Shown here: one piece after another, positions 28,825-38,798 of the stretch
How positions within the stretch are numbered: position 1 is the first letter of the stretch
Layout: every line of letters begins with the position of its first letter
Assembly (NCBI RefSeq): GCF_014204525.1
Contig: NZ_JACHLP010000001.1
Span: 620,001-684,000 of the forward strand
Direction of reading: 5' to 3'
Length of the DNA stretch: 64,000 nt
Source: Roseateles oligotrophus
Lineage (GTDB): Bacteria > Pseudomonadota > Gammaproteobacteria > Burkholderiales > Burkholderiaceae_C
Position numbers and translations under genes: made by a program
Notes under the pieces: generated by a model
What the model was told of the DNA's origin: nothing
Seen by the model: only the letters and a program-made list of their open reading frames with translations
Database searches by the model: none

Positions 28825-29610
28825 CTAACGCACAATGCCGCGGGTGGCGGCCGCCAGGAAGTTCAGCATCAGGGCGACATCCTCGTCCGCACCCTGACCG
28901 TGCAGGGTGGCGATCTCGGCCTGCGATTGTTCAAACGTCAAGGCCGAGCGGTAGAGCAGCTTGTGGATCTGCTTGATCACGGCGATGCGCTCGGCGCTGA
29001 AGCCGCGGCGGCGCAGGCCCACCACATTGACGGCGCGGGCCGTCAGCGGATTGCCGTCCACCGTCATAAAGGGCGGCACGTCCTGGGCCACATGGCCCTG
29101 GAAGCCAATCATCGCGTGGGCACCGATCTTGACGAACTGGTGCACGCCCGAGAGCCCCCCCACCGTGGCCCAGTCGCCCACATGCACATGGCCGGCAAGC
29201 GTGGCGTTATTGGCCAGCACGATGTGATCGCCCAAGCGCACATCGTGGGCGATGTGGACATAGGCCATCAAGAGATTGTCACTGCCGATGCGGGTCACGC
29301 CCTCGTCCTGGGCCGTGCCCAGATTGAGGGTGCAGAACTCGCGGATGCTGTTGCGCTCACCGATCACCAGCTCGGTCGGCTCGCCCGCGTACTTCATGTC
29401 CTGCGGGATGGCGCCTATGGAGTTGAACTGGAAGATCTGGTTGTCCGCGCCAATCGTGGTGCGACCTTCGATGACGCAGTGCGGCCCCACCGTGGTACCG
29501 GCGGCGATGCGCACATGCGGGCCTATCAAGGTGTAGGCGCCGACGCTGACCGAGCTGTCCAGCTCCGCCGCGGGGTCGATGATGGCGCTGGGATGAATGC
29601 GGGACGACAT
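28825..29610 (-). CDS. lpxA: UDP-N-acetylglucosamine acyltransferase
   Basis: LpxA (261 aa) transfers the first 3-hydroxyacyl chain to UDP-GlcNAc, starting lipid A synthesis. It is a left-handed beta-helix of hexapeptide repeats ([20 protein letters not shown] ... [16 protein letters not shown]). The catalytic histidine region is visible in [26 protein letters not shown], and a helical C-terminus ([21 protein letters not shown]) follows. The length is normal. It lies 21 bp after fabZ and shares an operon with it. Confidence 0.97.
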   Translation of the reverse strand: MSSRIHPSAIIDPAAELDSSVSVGAYTLIGPHVRIAAGTTVGPHCVIEGRTTIGADNQIFQFNSIGAIPQDMKYAGEPTELVIGERNSIREFCTLNLGTAQDEGVTRIGSDNLLMAYVHIAHDVRLGDHIVLANNATLAGHVHVGDWATVGGLSGVHQFVKIGAHAMIGFQGHVAQDVPPFMTVDGNPLTARAVNVVGLRRRGFSAERIAVIKQIHKLLYRSALTFEQSQAEIATLHGQGADEDVALMLNFLAAATRGIVR

Positions 29611-29631
29611 GGCTTGGCGCTCGCTTCAGGC

Positions 29632-30078
29632 TCAGTCGGAGATTTTGCGCATGGTGCAGATCAGGTCGGCCTCGGCCGCCAGCTGCTCGCCCACAAAGGC
29701 CTTGCCGCTGAACTTGAAGATGCCGGCCTTGGCGCGCTCCAGCGTCACCTCCAGGCGCAGCTGGTCGCCCGGCTCCACCGGCCGCTTGAATCTGGCGTTA
29801 TCGATGCCGGCGAAGTAGACCACCGTGGTTTCATCCAGCACGATGTCCGAGCTTTCCAGGGCCAGCAAGGTGGCGGCCTGGGCCATGGCTTCCAGGATCA
29901 GCACGCCGGGCATGACCGGGCGATGCGGGAAATGGCCGAGGAAGAAGGGCTCGTTGATGCTGACGTTCTTGATCGCCAGAATGCGCTTGCCGGCCTCGAC
30001 CTCCAGCACGCGGTCCACCAGCAGGATGGGGTAGCGATGCGGCAGCTTCTTCAGGATGGCGTGGATGTCCATGGTCAT
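29632..30078 (-). CDS. fabZ: 3-hydroxyacyl-ACP dehydratase FabZ
   Basis: FabZ (148 aa) dehydrates 3-hydroxyacyl-ACP in fatty acid elongation and competes with LpxA and LpxD for their common substrate. The hot-dog fold carries the catalytic His/Glu segment [20 protein letters not shown]. The N-terminus [20 protein letters not shown] is typical. The ATG overlaps the lpxD stop codon (ATGA). Clustering between lpxD and lpxA is conserved in proteobacteria. Confidence 0.97.
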   Translation of the reverse strand: MTMDIHAILKKLPHRYPILLVDRVLEVEAGKRILAIKNVSINEPFFLGHFPHRPVMPGVLILEAMAQAATLLALESSDIVLDETTVVYFAGIDNARFKRPVEPGDQLRLEVTLERAKAGIFKFSGKAFVGEQLAAEADLICTMRKISD

Positions 30079-31142
30079 GTGTTCTTTTTTTCAAGGTCGC
30101 GCAAGCGGCTGCGCAAGGAATGCAATTGTCTCAGGGTGGCCGCGTTCTTTTCCCAGCTGGCATTGTCCTCGAAGGGATAGACGCCGCTGTACTGGCCGGG
30201 CTGACTGATGGAGCGGCTGATCAAGGTGGCGGCCGACACATGCACATGGTCGGCCAGCACCAGATGGCCCACCACATTGGCCGCACCGCCTATGGTGCAG
30301 AAGGCGCCGATCTTGGTGCTGCCGGCAATTGCCGCACAGCCCGCGATGGCCGTGTGCCGGCCGATATGCACGTTATGGGCGATCTGAATCAGATTGTCCA
30401 GCTTGACCCCGTCTTCCAGCACCGTGTCGGCCAGGGCACCGCGATCGATGCAAGTGTTGGCGCCGATTTCCACATCGTTGCCTATGCGCACACTGCCCAG
30501 TTGCTCGATCTTCTCCCAGCCGGGCCGTTCGGATTTGAAGTTAGGCGCAAAGCCAAAACCATCCGCGCCTATCACCACGCCGCTGTGCACGATGCAGCGC
30601 TGGCCCAGCACGCAATCAAAACCCACGCTGACCCGCGCCGCCAGCCGCGTGCCGGCGCCGATGCGGGCGCCCTGCCCGATCACGCAATGCGCGCCGATGC
30701 GGGCGCCAGCGCCGATCTCGGCCTCGGCCTCGATCACGGCCAGCGGGCCTATGTCCACGCCCGCGCCCAGGCGGGCACTAGGGTCCACCACCGCGCTGGG
30801 GTGAACACGCGCAGGCGCAAGCGGCCGCGTGCGCGCCGCCCACCACTGGGTCAGGCGAGCGAAATAGAGATAGGGGTCGGGCGTGACGATGACCGCCCCG
30901 CTATTTTCGCCACGCTGGATGGCCGCCTCGGCAAAGGCCGGGGCCACGATCACGCAGGCGGCCTGGGTCTGGGCCAGCTGCGACTGATAGCGCGGATTGG
31001 CCAGAAAGCTGATGGTCTCCCCATCGGCCTCGTCCAGCGGCGCGATGCGGCTGATGCGGGTTTGTGCCTCACCATGAAGATCGCCGCCCAAGGCGGCGAT
31101 CAAATCGGCCAGGTGAACCACGGGGCTCACCGAGTTGCTCAC
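30075..31142 (-). CDS. lpxD: UDP-3-O-acylglucosamine N-acyltransferase
   Basis: LpxD (355 aa) adds the second 3-hydroxyacyl chain in lipid A synthesis. An N-terminal uridine-binding domain (about 1-105; [23 protein letters not shown]) precedes a hexapeptide-repeat helix with the catalytic-histidine region [23 protein letters not shown]. The start is a GTG at 31142 that overlaps the ompH stop codon (GTGA). It overlaps fabZ by four bases at its end. The C-terminal helix forms the trimer cap and binds ACP. Confidence 0.96.
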   Translation of the reverse strand: MSNSVSPVVHLADLIAALGGDLHGEAQTRISRIAPLDEADGETISFLANPRYQSQLAQTQAACVIVAPAFAEAAIQRGENSGAVIVTPDPYLYFARLTQWWAARTRPLAPARVHPSAVVDPSARLGAGVDIGPLAVIEAEAEIGAGARIGAHCVIGQGARIGAGTRLAARVSVGFDCVLGQRCIVHSGVVIGADGFGFAPNFKSERPGWEKIEQLGSVRIGNDVEIGANTCIDRGALADTVLEDGVKLDNLIQIAHNVHIGRHTAIAGCAAIAGSTKIGAFCTIGGAANVVGHLVLADHVHVSAATLISRSISQPGQYSGVYPFEDNASWEKNAATLRQLHSLRSRLRDLEKKNT

Positions 31143-31657
31143 TTCTGGGCGTTGAGCGTGTCGATCACCTTCTTGGTGATGTCAACGCGGGCGCTGGACA
31201 TGATGGCGTCCTGCACGATCAGGTCGTACTTCTCGGCATCAAAAATCTGCTTGATGACGCGGTTGGCACGGTCGACGATGACCGACATTTCTTCCTGCTT
31301 GCGCTGGCTCAGGTCTTCCTGCCACTCACGGCGCTTGCGCTGCAATTCACGGTCCTGCTCGACCAGATCGCGCTGACGGCGGCTGCGCTCGGACTCCGAC
31401 AGCGTAGGCGCATCTTTTTCCAGCTTCTCGGCGGCGCCGCGCAGCTTGGATTCCAGATCCTTCAGATCCTTCTCACGCTTGCCAAATTCCGCTTCCAGCT
31501 TCAGGCCCACGGCCTTGGCCAGATTGGCTTCGCGAATGACTCGCTCGCTGTTGACGTAGCCGATCTTCAGCTCCTGGGCCTGAGCGGCCGCACCGACCAT
31601 GGCCGACGCCGACAACATGGCGGACAGGGCCACCGCTTTCAATGAGGGGTATTTCAT
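31139..31657 (-). CDS. ompH: Periplasmic chaperone Skp/OmpH
   Basis: A 172-aa trimeric chaperone that carries unfolded outer-membrane proteins through the periplasm to BamA. The signal peptide is residues 1-28 (cleavage after AQA). The mature part starts with [20 protein letters not shown], followed by a long charged coiled coil (about 50-125) that forms the tentacles. Its ATG overlaps the bamA stop codon by one base (TGATG), which ties it to its partner. The position bamA-ompH-lpxD is widely conserved. Confidence 0.95.
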   Translation of the reverse strand: MKYPSLKAVALSAMLSASAMVGAAAQAQELKIGYVNSERVIREANLAKAVGLKLEAEFGKREKDLKDLESKLRGAAEKLEKDAPTLSESERSRRQRDLVEQDRELQRKRREWQEDLSQRKQEEMSVIVDRANRVIKQIFDAEKYDLIVQDAIMSSARVDITKKVIDTLNAQK

Positions 31658-33969
31658 CAGAATGCATTCCCGATTTGGAATTGGAATTTCTCGATTCTAT
31701 CCGTGGGCTTCTTGCGCAAGGGCGTGCCATAGCTCAAGCGCAGCGGGCCCATGGGCGACAGCCAGCTCAGGCCGATACCGGCCGAGGAGCGGATGGAGTC
31801 GGTCGTCATCTTGTCGTCCGGGCCCCAGACATTGCCGGCGTCCAGGAAGCCGAACAGGCGGAAGGTCTTGTCATTGCCGCCGCCCGGCACGGGCAGGTAC
31901 AACTCGGCATTGACGTTGACGCGGCGATTGCCGCCCGAGTAGGAGCCGGTCACGTCGACCGGACCCAGGGAGCCGGCCTCGAACACCCGCACCGAGCCCA
32001 GGCCGCCGGCATAGAAGTTCTTGAAGATGGGATAGGGACGACTGCCCAGGCCCTGGCCCCAGCCCAGCTCGCTGTTCACGCCCAGCGTGATCTTCTTGGT
32101 GATGGGGAAATACTCCTGGTACTGCACATTGGCACGCGCATAACGCGCATCGCCCAGGGCGCTGACCTCCAGGTTGACGCGCTGATAGCGGCCGACCGTG
32201 GGCGAGATGATGCTGTCGCGGTTGTCGCGCTGCCAGCCTATGGTGAAGGGGAACTCGCGGCTGTTCTTGCCGAACAGGCGGCCGTAGAGCAGATAGCTAT
32301 TGGGCAGGCCGGACGTCGTGCTCATGGTGGTCTGGGCGTAGCCCAGGCCGAAGAACACGGTGTCGATTTCCGAGAAGGGCACACCGAAGCGTATGGTGGC
32401 GCCGCGGGTGATCAACTCGTACTGCTCGCCCAAGGTGTTGATGGGCTTTTGCGTGCGGTAGAACAGGTCCAGCGAGCGCGAGACGCCGTCCACGGTGAAG
32501 TAGGGATCGGTCTCGCTGAGCACCAGGGCACGGCCGGTGGAGGCGGTATTGACGCTGATGCCCAGGGAGTGGCCGGAGCCGAAGACATTGTCTTGCTGGA
32601 TGGAGCCGGTCAGCGAGAGCTTTTGCTGGCTGGAGTAGCCCGCGCCCACCATGATATTGCCGGTGGGGCGCTCGACCACGGTCAGGATCACGTCCACCTG
32701 GTCCTGTGCGCCGGGCACTTCCTGGGTGTCTATGGTCACTTCGCCCTGCTTGAAGTAGCCCAGGCGCTCGACCCGGTCTTTCGAAGCCTTGATGCGCTGG
32801 CCGTCGTACCAGGCCGATTCGAACTGGCGGAACTCGCGGCGTATCACTTCGTCCCGGGTGCGGGTATTGCCGCCGATGATGACGCGACGCACATAGACGC
32901 GGCGCTGCGGCTCGGCGGTGAAGGTCACCACCACCTGGCCGCTGGCCTTGTCGATCTCGGGACGGCTGTCGACCCGCGCGAAGGCGTAGCCGAAAGTGCC
33001 GTAGAGGTCGGCGAACAGGCGCGTGGTCTGGGCCACGGCCTCGCCCTGATAGGCCTCGCCGGGTTTGAGCTGAACCAGGCGCTTGAAGTCCTCTTCGCGA
33101 CCCAGGAAGTCGCCTTCCAGCTTGACCGCCGTGACGGTATAGGGCTGGCCCTCGCTCACCGTGATGGCGATATTGATGCTTTGCTTGTCGGGCGAAATGG
33201 TCACCTGGGTGGAGGTGACGGCAAACTCCAGATAGCCACGGTTCAGATAGTAGGAGCGCAGGGTCTCCAGATCGGCATTGAGCTTGGAGCGCGAGTAACG
33301 GTCGGTCTTGGTGTACCAGGTCAGCCAGCCCGAGGTGGTCTGCTCCATCAGGCCCACCAGGGTGCTCTCGGAGAAGACCTTGCTGCCCAGGATGCGCACC
33401 TCGCCGATCTTGGCCGGCTCGCCCTCGCTGACGGAGAAGCTCACATTGACGCGGTTGCGCTCCAGTGGGGTGATGGTGGTGGTGACCTCGGCACCGTAGA
33501 GGCTGCGGGTCAGGTACTGGCGTTTCAATTCCTGCTCGGCGCGGTCGGCCAGAGCCTTGTCGAAGGGCTTGCCCTCGCCGATGCCCACGTCCTTCAGCGA
33601 TTTGGTCAGGGCTTCGGTGTCGAACTCCTTCAGGCCAACGAAGCTGACGTTGGCGATGATGGGCCGCTCTTCGATGATGAGCACGGCCGAGTTGCCATCG
33701 ATCTGGATGCGCACGTCCTTGAACAGGCCGGTGGCGAACAAGGCGCGCAGGGCAGCCGCGCCCTTATCGTCGTTATAGGTGTCGCCGATGCGGAAGGGCA
33801 GGCTGGCGAACACCGTACCGGGGTCGGTTCGGTTCAAGCCTTCAACACGGATGTCCTTGAGGATGAAGGGTTCCACGGCCCAGGCGGCGCCTGACTGCAG
33901 TGCGGCCACCAGGGCCAAGGTCAGGATTGAGGGGCGCAGAAACGCTCCCGGTCTTTGAGATGAGGACAT
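31657..33969 (-). CDS. bamA: Outer membrane protein assembly factor BamA
   Basis: BamA (770 aa) is the central barrel of the BAM complex, which folds and inserts outer-membrane proteins. The signal peptide covers about 1-31 (cleavage after AWA). Five POTRA domains follow to about residue 430 (for example IRVEGLNRTDPGTVFASLPF). The C-terminal 16-stranded Omp85 barrel shows the lid-loop motif region (GGLGSVRVFEAGSLGPVD, corresponding to the VRGF-like motif). It ends in a terminal phenylalanine. It lies 10 bp after rseP. BamB is encoded elsewhere in this window (56344-57480). Confidence 0.97.
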   Translation of the reverse strand: MSSSQRPGAFLRPSILTLALVAALQSGAAWAVEPFILKDIRVEGLNRTDPGTVFASLPFRIGDTYNDDKGAAALRALFATGLFKDVRIQIDGNSAVLIIEERPIIANVSFVGLKEFDTEALTKSLKDVGIGEGKPFDKALADRAEQELKRQYLTRSLYGAEVTTTITPLERNRVNVSFSVSEGEPAKIGEVRILGSKVFSESTLVGLMEQTTSGWLTWYTKTDRYSRSKLNADLETLRSYYLNRGYLEFAVTSTQVTISPDKQSINIAITVSEGQPYTVTAVKLEGDFLGREEDFKRLVQLKPGEAYQGEAVAQTTRLFADLYGTFGYAFARVDSRPEIDKASGQVVVTFTAEPQRRVYVRRVIIGGNTRTRDEVIRREFRQFESAWYDGQRIKASKDRVERLGYFKQGEVTIDTQEVPGAQDQVDVILTVVERPTGNIMVGAGYSSQQKLSLTGSIQQDNVFGSGHSLGISVNTASTGRALVLSETDPYFTVDGVSRSLDLFYRTQKPINTLGEQYELITRGATIRFGVPFSEIDTVFFGLGYAQTTMSTTSGLPNSYLLYGRLFGKNSREFPFTIGWQRDNRDSIISPTVGRYQRVNLEVSALGDARYARANVQYQEYFPITKKITLGVNSELGWGQGLGSRPYPIFKNFYAGGLGSVRVFEAGSLGPVDVTGSYSGGNRRVNVNAELYLPVPGGGNDKTFRLFGFLDAGNVWGPDDKMTTDSIRSSAGIGLSWLSPMGPLRLSYGTPLRKKPTDRIEKFQFQIGNAF

Positions 33970-33979
33970 GCAGATAGAG

Positions 33980-35347
33980 TCAATGCAGACCCGCCAGGCG
34001 GGCCACGTCGTTGGAAAGGGCTAAAGCCATCATCAGCATCAGGATCAGCGCCCCTGCGCGCTGCAGCTGCGTTTGCCACCACTCCGAGACGGGGCGGCCG
34101 CTCAAACCCTCGAAAAGATAATACATCAGGTGCCCACCATCGAGCATGGGCAGTGGCAGCAGGTTGAGCACGCCAAGGCTGACGCTGACCAGGGCGAGAA
34201 AGCCCAGATAGTGCGCCAGGCCCAGGCGCGCGGACTGGCCGGCATATTCGGCAATGGTCAGCGGGCCGCTCAGATTCTTCAGCGAAGCCTCGCCGATCAG
34301 CATGCGGCCAAAGACCTTGAGCGTCATCCAGGACACATCCCAGGTGCGCTCAAAACCGCGCAGCAGGCCGTCAAAAAAGCCGTAGCGCTGCAACACCATC
34401 TCGGGCGCCGCACCGACCAGGGCTTCGATGCGGCCGATCTTCTTGTCCGCCTCGCTCACCAGCTTGGGGCGCACCTCGATCACCAGGGTCTCGCTGCCAC
34501 GCTGCACCCGCCACTGCTGGGCCCGCAGCTCGCCCGCACTGCCCGAGGCACGGATCAGCTGACGCAGGCTGGCGGCGTCTTGCACCGTGGCCTCGTCCAC
34601 GGCCAGCACCCGGTCGCCCTCCTTGAGGCCGGCCTGCTCGGCCGCGCCGCCGGCCGAGATGCGGCCCAGCACCGGCTCGCTGAACGGCCCTCCCAGGCCC
34701 AGCTTGGCCGTCAGACTCGCATCCATCTCGGCGCCCTTCAGGCGCTCCATGTCCAGCAGCAGTTCGCGCCGACCATGGCCCTTGGCATCGCTGACGCTCA
34801 GATGCAGTTTTTCGCCCTGGGCCAGGGCGGCGGCAAGTTGCTCATGGAGGTCGAGCAGAGAGTCGGTGTCTCGCCAGTCCTGCCCGTTTCTAGACGTGGC
34901 CTGCACCCAGTCGCCCGCCTGCATGCCGGCGCGCTCGGCCAGCGAACCCGCCGCGGGCGCGCCCAGCACGGCCTTGGGCAGCGCGATGCCGGCCCAGTTG
35001 GCCGCCCCAAAAAGCAGGGCCGCCAGCAATAGATTGGCCAGCGGGCCGGCCGCCACGATGGCCACGCGCTGGCGCAGGGGCCGGTTGTTGAAGGCCTGCT
35101 CGCGCATCGCCGGTGTGACCGGCCCTTCGCGCTCGTCCAGCATGCGCACATAACCGCCCAAGGGGATGGCACAGAGCGTGAACTCGGTGGCATCCGGATG
35201 GGCCTGGCGGCGCCACAGCACGCGGCCGAAGCCGACCGAGAAGCGCAGGACCTTGACGCCGCAGGCACGCGCCACGCGGTAGTGGCCATACTCGTGCACG
35301 ACGATGAGCACGGCCAGCGTGACGAGAAAAGCCAGCAAGGTCGTCAT
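33980..35347 (-). CDS. rseP: RIP zinc metalloprotease RseP
   Basis: An inner-membrane site-2 protease (455 aa) that cleaves anti-sigma factors within the membrane in the envelope stress response. The zinc motif HEYGH is in the first helix (about residues 18-22) and the second zinc-site motif MLDGGHLMYYLFE is near residue 390. Two PDZ domains lie between them. I take the ATG at 35347, which overlaps the dxr stop codon as ATGA and gives the standard N-terminus; the longer ORF lacks similarity. It is upstream of bamA, in keeping with its role in envelope homeostasis. Confidence 0.96.
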   Translation of the reverse strand: MTTLLAFLVTLAVLIVVHEYGHYRVARACGVKVLRFSVGFGRVLWRRQAHPDATEFTLCAIPLGGYVRMLDEREGPVTPAMREQAFNNRPLRQRVAIVAAGPLANLLLAALLFGAANWAGIALPKAVLGAPAAGSLAERAGMQAGDWVQATSRNGQDWRDTDSLLDLHEQLAAALAQGEKLHLSVSDAKGHGRRELLLDMERLKGAEMDASLTAKLGLGGPFSEPVLGRISAGGAAEQAGLKEGDRVLAVDEATVQDAASLRQLIRASGSAGELRAQQWRVQRGSETLVIEVRPKLVSEADKKIGRIEALVGAAPEMVLQRYGFFDGLLRGFERTWDVSWMTLKVFGRMLIGEASLKNLSGPLTIAEYAGQSARLGLAHYLGFLALVSVSLGVLNLLPLPMLDGGHLMYYLFEGLSGRPVSEWWQTQLQRAGALILMLMMALALSNDVARLAGLH

Positions 35348-36546
35348 GCACCGAGCCCTGCAATCAAGCCCTGGGCATGGCGGCGCACGCGCGCATCCAG
35401 GCCTAACAGCCCATCCACGCTGAGGCATTCACCGGCCTGCGGCGGCAGCTCGTCCAGGCATTGCAGATTGACGCGGTGGATCTGGTCGAAGCGCAGGCGC
35501 TTGTTCAGAAAGGCCTCGACGGCCTCCTCGTTGGCGGCATTCAGGACGGCGGTCGAACCCTCGGCCGCACGCAGGGCTCGCCAGGACAGGAAGAGGCCGG
35601 GGAAACGCTTCTCATCGGCCTCCTCAAAGCTCAGGGCGGCAAGTTTTTCCAGCTCCAGTCGGCTGGCGCCTGCCTCGATGCGCTCGGGGAAGGACAGGCC
35701 GTAGGCGATGGGCACGCGCATATCCGGCGTGCCCAGCTGGGCCAGCACCGACATATCGCGGCACACCACCATGGAGTGGATGATGCTCTGCGGATGGATC
35801 AGCACGCGGATCTGCTCGGGCGCCAGATTGAAGAGCCAGCGCGCCTCGATCACCTCCAGCGCCTTGTTCATCATGGTGGCGGAGTCCACCGAGATCTTGC
35901 GGCCCATCACCCAGTTCGGGTGGGCGCAGGCCTGCTCGGGTGTGATCTCGGCCAGGGTGGCCGGATCGCGCTGGCGGAAGGGGCCGCCCGAGGCGGTCAG
36001 CACGATGTGATCAATGCGCTGGGCCCAGCTGCGACGGTCTTCGGGCAGGCACTGGAAGATGGCCGAGTGTTCGCTGTCAATGGGCAGCAGGGTCGCAGCG
36101 CCCTGCTCCACCGCTTGCATGAACAAGGCGCCGCCGACGACGATGGCCTCCTTGTTCGCCAGCAACAGGCGCTTGCCGGCCTTGGCCGCGGCCAGGCAGG
36201 GCGAGAGCCCGGCGGCGCCGACGATGGCGGCCATCACCATGTCCACATCCGGGTGGGCGGCGATCAGCGACAGGCTGTCCGCGCCGTCCAGCACCTCGGT
36301 GCGGCTGCCCTGCTCGCGCAGCAGCTCGCGCAGGCGGGCTGCGGGCTCGGCGGCGGGCATGACGGCAAAACGCGGCCGCCAGCGCAGGCACTGCGCCAAC
36401 AAGTCCTCCACCCGGCTCATGGCCGAGAGCGCGAACACCTCGTAGCGCTCGGGATGGCGGGCCAAGACGTCCAGGGTGTTGACGCCGATGGAACCGGTGG
36501 AGCCCAGCACACAGATGCGCTGAGGCCTAGAGGTAGATGTGTTCAT
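35344..36546 (-). CDS. dxr: 1-deoxy-D-xylulose 5-phosphate reductoisomerase
   Basis: DXR (400 aa) makes methylerythritol phosphate from deoxyxylulose phosphate with NADPH, the committed step of the MEP isoprenoid pathway. The NADPH-binding motif VLGSTGSIGVNTLDV is at the start. LANKEAIVVGG and the metal/substrate site PIDSEHSAIFQCL follow, then the flexible loop TASGGPFR and the helix MGRKISVDSATMMNKALEVIEA. It is cotranscribed with cdsA and uppS, whose product uses MEP-derived isoprenoids. IspG of the same pathway lies at 59527-60816. Confidence 0.97.
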   Translation of the reverse strand: MNTSTSRPQRICVLGSTGSIGVNTLDVLARHPERYEVFALSAMSRVEDLLAQCLRWRPRFAVMPAAEPAARLRELLREQGSRTEVLDGADSLSLIAAHPDVDMVMAAIVGAAGLSPCLAAAKAGKRLLLANKEAIVVGGALFMQAVEQGAATLLPIDSEHSAIFQCLPEDRRSWAQRIDHIVLTASGGPFRQRDPATLAEITPEQACAHPNWVMGRKISVDSATMMNKALEVIEARWLFNLAPEQIRVLIHPQSIIHSMVVCRDMSVLAQLGTPDMRVPIAYGLSFPERIEAGASRLELEKLAALSFEEADEKRFPGLFLSWRALRAAEGSTAVLNAANEEAVEAFLNKRLRFDQIHRVNLQCLDELPPQAGECLSVDGLLGLDARVRRHAQGLIAGLGA

Positions 36547-36585
36547 GGGAACAGGCGGGGCCGCACAAGAAATTCTGAAGCGAAT

Positions 36586-37431
36586 TCACAAGGAACTCAG
36601 GGCCAGGGCCAGCGGGAACACCGGCAGCAAGGCATCGACCCGATCCAGCACGCCGCCATGGCCGGGCAGCAACTGGCTGCTGTCCTTGGCGCCGACGGCA
36701 CGCTTGATCAAGGATTCAAACAAATCACCGACCACGCTCATGGCGCTGAGCAGGAGCAGACCCAGCAGGCTGACGATCAGGCCCTGGCGCTTGAGCAGCA
36801 TGAAGAGCGAGGGGGAGTCAAAGCTGAAATGCGCTTCCAGCCCATGCACCCACAGCAGGGCCAGCAGCAGCACGCCCAGCATGCCCGACCATACGCCCTC
36901 CCAGCTCTTGCCGGGGCTGATCGACGGGGCCAGCTTGCGGCGGCCAAAAGTGCGCCCGCCGAAATAGGCGGCCACATCGGCCATCCAGACCAGGCAGAAG
37001 ATGGAGAGCAGGAAGTTGGTGCCCATGGCCTTGGCCTGGGCCATGGCCAGCCAGGCGGCAAACAGCACCAGGGCACCGAGGGCCAGGCGCAGCCCGGTGG
37101 GGGCATGGGGCCAGGCCTTGGGACCGCCGCGCAGGGCGTAAGAGCCACCGGCCACCCAGACCACGCCGGCCAGCCACCAGCACCAATCGGGCGGTGCTTG
37201 CAGGCCGTGGCCCAGCAGCGTGATGCCGCAGGCCGAGGCCACGGCGACGCCAAACACGCCCGGCAGCCAGCTCGGCGAGGCCGCGGCGGCATTGAGCTTG
37301 GCCCATTCCCAACCGGCCGCTGCGATCAGCAACAAGGTCAGCAGGGCAAAAGGCCAGGGATTGGCGACGAACACGGCGGGCAGCAAGACGGCCAGCAGCA
37401 CCAAGGCCGTGATGATGCGTTGTTTCAGCAT
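36586..37431 (-). CDS. cdsA: Phosphatidate cytidylyltransferase
   Basis: CdsA (281 aa) forms CDP-diacylglycerol from phosphatidic acid and CTP, the branch point for phospholipids. It is a polytopic inner-membrane protein with about eight hydrophobic helices. The family signature occurs near the C-terminus (SVVGDLFESLIKRAVGAKDSSQLLPGHGGVLDRVDAL). PGKSWEGVWSG in the middle is also conserved. It lies between uppS and dxr, 28 bp after uppS. Confidence 0.96.
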   Translation of the reverse strand: MLKQRIITALVLLAVLLPAVFVANPWPFALLTLLLIAAAGWEWAKLNAAAASPSWLPGVFGVAVASACGITLLGHGLQAPPDWCWWLAGVVWVAGGSYALRGGPKAWPHAPTGLRLALGALVLFAAWLAMAQAKAMGTNFLLSIFCLVWMADVAAYFGGRTFGRRKLAPSISPGKSWEGVWSGMLGVLLLALLWVHGLEAHFSFDSPSLFMLLKRQGLIVSLLGLLLLSAMSVVGDLFESLIKRAVGAKDSSQLLPGHGGVLDRVDALLPVFPLALALSSL

Positions 37432-37459
37432 GAAGAGCCTTACCTCGCCAGGAGAGCAA

Positions 37460-38188
37460 TTAGCCCGCTATGACAGCCGGTGCTTCTTTGACACCGCCAA
37501 AGCGCCGATCGCGCTCGCGGAAGGCCTCGATGGCCGCATCCAGCTGCGCCTCGCCGAACTCGGGCCAGAGGCAGTCGGAGAACACAAACTCGGTATACGC
37601 CACCTGCCACAGCAGGAAGTTGCTGATGCGTACCTCGCCGCCGGTGCGGATGAAGAGGTCGGGGTCCGGCGCATAACTCATGGCCATGAACTCGGACAGA
37701 CGCGCCTCGCTCAGCTCCTCGGGCGGTACGCCGGCTTGCATGGCGCCCTTGCAGGCCTGCACCACATCCCAGCGGCCACCGTAGTTGAAGGCCACCGACA
37801 GGGTCAGCTTGCTATTGTGGGCGGTGGCGCTTTCGGCCTCGTTCCAGGCATTGCGCAGCTTAGGGCTCACCGCCTCGCGGTCACCGACGATGCGGATGCG
37901 CACGCCCATGGCCCCCATGCGCGCCAGATAGCGCGACACCGCCGCCAGCACCAGGCCCATCAGGCCCGACACCTCGTCGGAGGGACGCTTCCAATTCTCG
38001 GACGAGAAAGCGAACACCGTCAGGTACTCGATCTCACGGTCAATACAGGCCTGCACCACCTTGACCAAGGCATCGACGCCTTGCTTGTGGCCGAAGAAAC
38101 GGGGCAGGAAACGCTTTTTGGCCCAGCGCCCATTGCCATCCATGACGATGGCAACGTGGCGGGGAACCGCTCTCTGATCGGTGCTCAC
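37460..38188 (-). CDS. uppS: Undecaprenyl diphosphate synthase
   Basis: A cis-prenyltransferase (242 aa) that makes the C55 lipid carrier for peptidoglycan and O-antigen. The motif IVMDGNGRWAKKR with the catalytic aspartate is at the N-terminus. GVDALVKVVQACIDREIEYLTVFAFSSENW and the C-terminal DLFIRTGGEVRISNFLLWQ are diagnostic. The start is a GTG at 38188. It stands between frr and cdsA. Confidence 0.96.
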   Translation of the reverse strand: MSTDQRAVPRHVAIVMDGNGRWAKKRFLPRFFGHKQGVDALVKVVQACIDREIEYLTVFAFSSENWKRPSDEVSGLMGLVLAAVSRYLARMGAMGVRIRIVGDREAVSPKLRNAWNEAESATAHNSKLTLSVAFNYGGRWDVVQACKGAMQAGVPPEELSEARLSEFMAMSYAPDPDLFIRTGGEVRISNFLLWQVAYTEFVFSDCLWPEFGEAQLDAAIEAFRERDRRFGGVKEAPAVIAG

Positions 38189-38204
38189 TCGGGGGCTATT
38201 CCGC

Positions 38205-38765
38205 TCAGACCGCCAGGATCTCGGCTTCCTTGGCCGCGATCAGCCGGTCGATCTCGGCGATGGTACGGTCGGTGAGCTTTTGCGCGTCGTCCAGGCTGCG
38301 GCGCTCGTCGTCCTCGCTGATCAGCTTGTCCTTGGTCAGCTTCTTGGCCTGTTCGTTGGCATCGCGGCGCAGATTGCGCACGGCCACCTTGGCGTCTTCG
38401 CCGGCATTGCGCACGACCTTGGTCAGCTCGCGGCGCCGCTCTTCGTTCAACGGCGGCACCGGCACGCGGATCAGATCGCCCTGGCTGGCGGGGTTGAAGC
38501 CCAGATCGGACTCGCGAATCGCCTTCTCGATCTTGGCGCCCATGCCTTTTTCCCAGGGCTGGACGCTGATGGTGCGCGCATCCAGCAGGCTGACGTTGGC
38601 GACCTGGCTGATGGGCACCAGGGAACCGTAATAGTCGACGCTGACCTGGTCCAGGATGCCAGGGTGGGCGCGACCGACACGGATTTTCTGCAACTCGTTC
38701 TTGTAGGCCTCAACCGACTTGGCCATCTTGGCCTCGGCGTTCTGCTTGATCTCTGCAATGCTCAT
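38205..38765 (-). CDS. frr: Ribosome recycling factor
   Basis: RRF (186 aa) splits post-termination ribosomes together with EF-G. The helical domain I and the small beta domain II are both present ([25 protein letters not shown]; then [26 protein letters not shown]). The conserved [29 protein letters not shown] is also seen. The length is exactly typical. It follows pyrH by 33 bp in the rpsB-tsf-pyrH-frr group. Confidence 0.98.
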   Translation of the reverse strand: MSIAEIKQNAEAKMAKSVEAYKNELQKIRVGRAHPGILDQVSVDYYGSLVPISQVANVSLLDARTISVQPWEKGMGAKIEKAIRESDLGFNPASQGDLIRVPVPPLNEERRRELTKVVRNAGEDAKVAVRNLRRDANEQAKKLTKDKLISEDDERRSLDDAQKLTDRTIAEIDRLIAAKEAEILAV

Positions 38766-38798
38766 GATGCTTCTCGAATGATTGTCCTGACCTCTGGC

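Noticed and set aside
31642-33894. 750-codon open frame opposite bamA
   Set aside because: Antisense shadow of bamA with biased composition.
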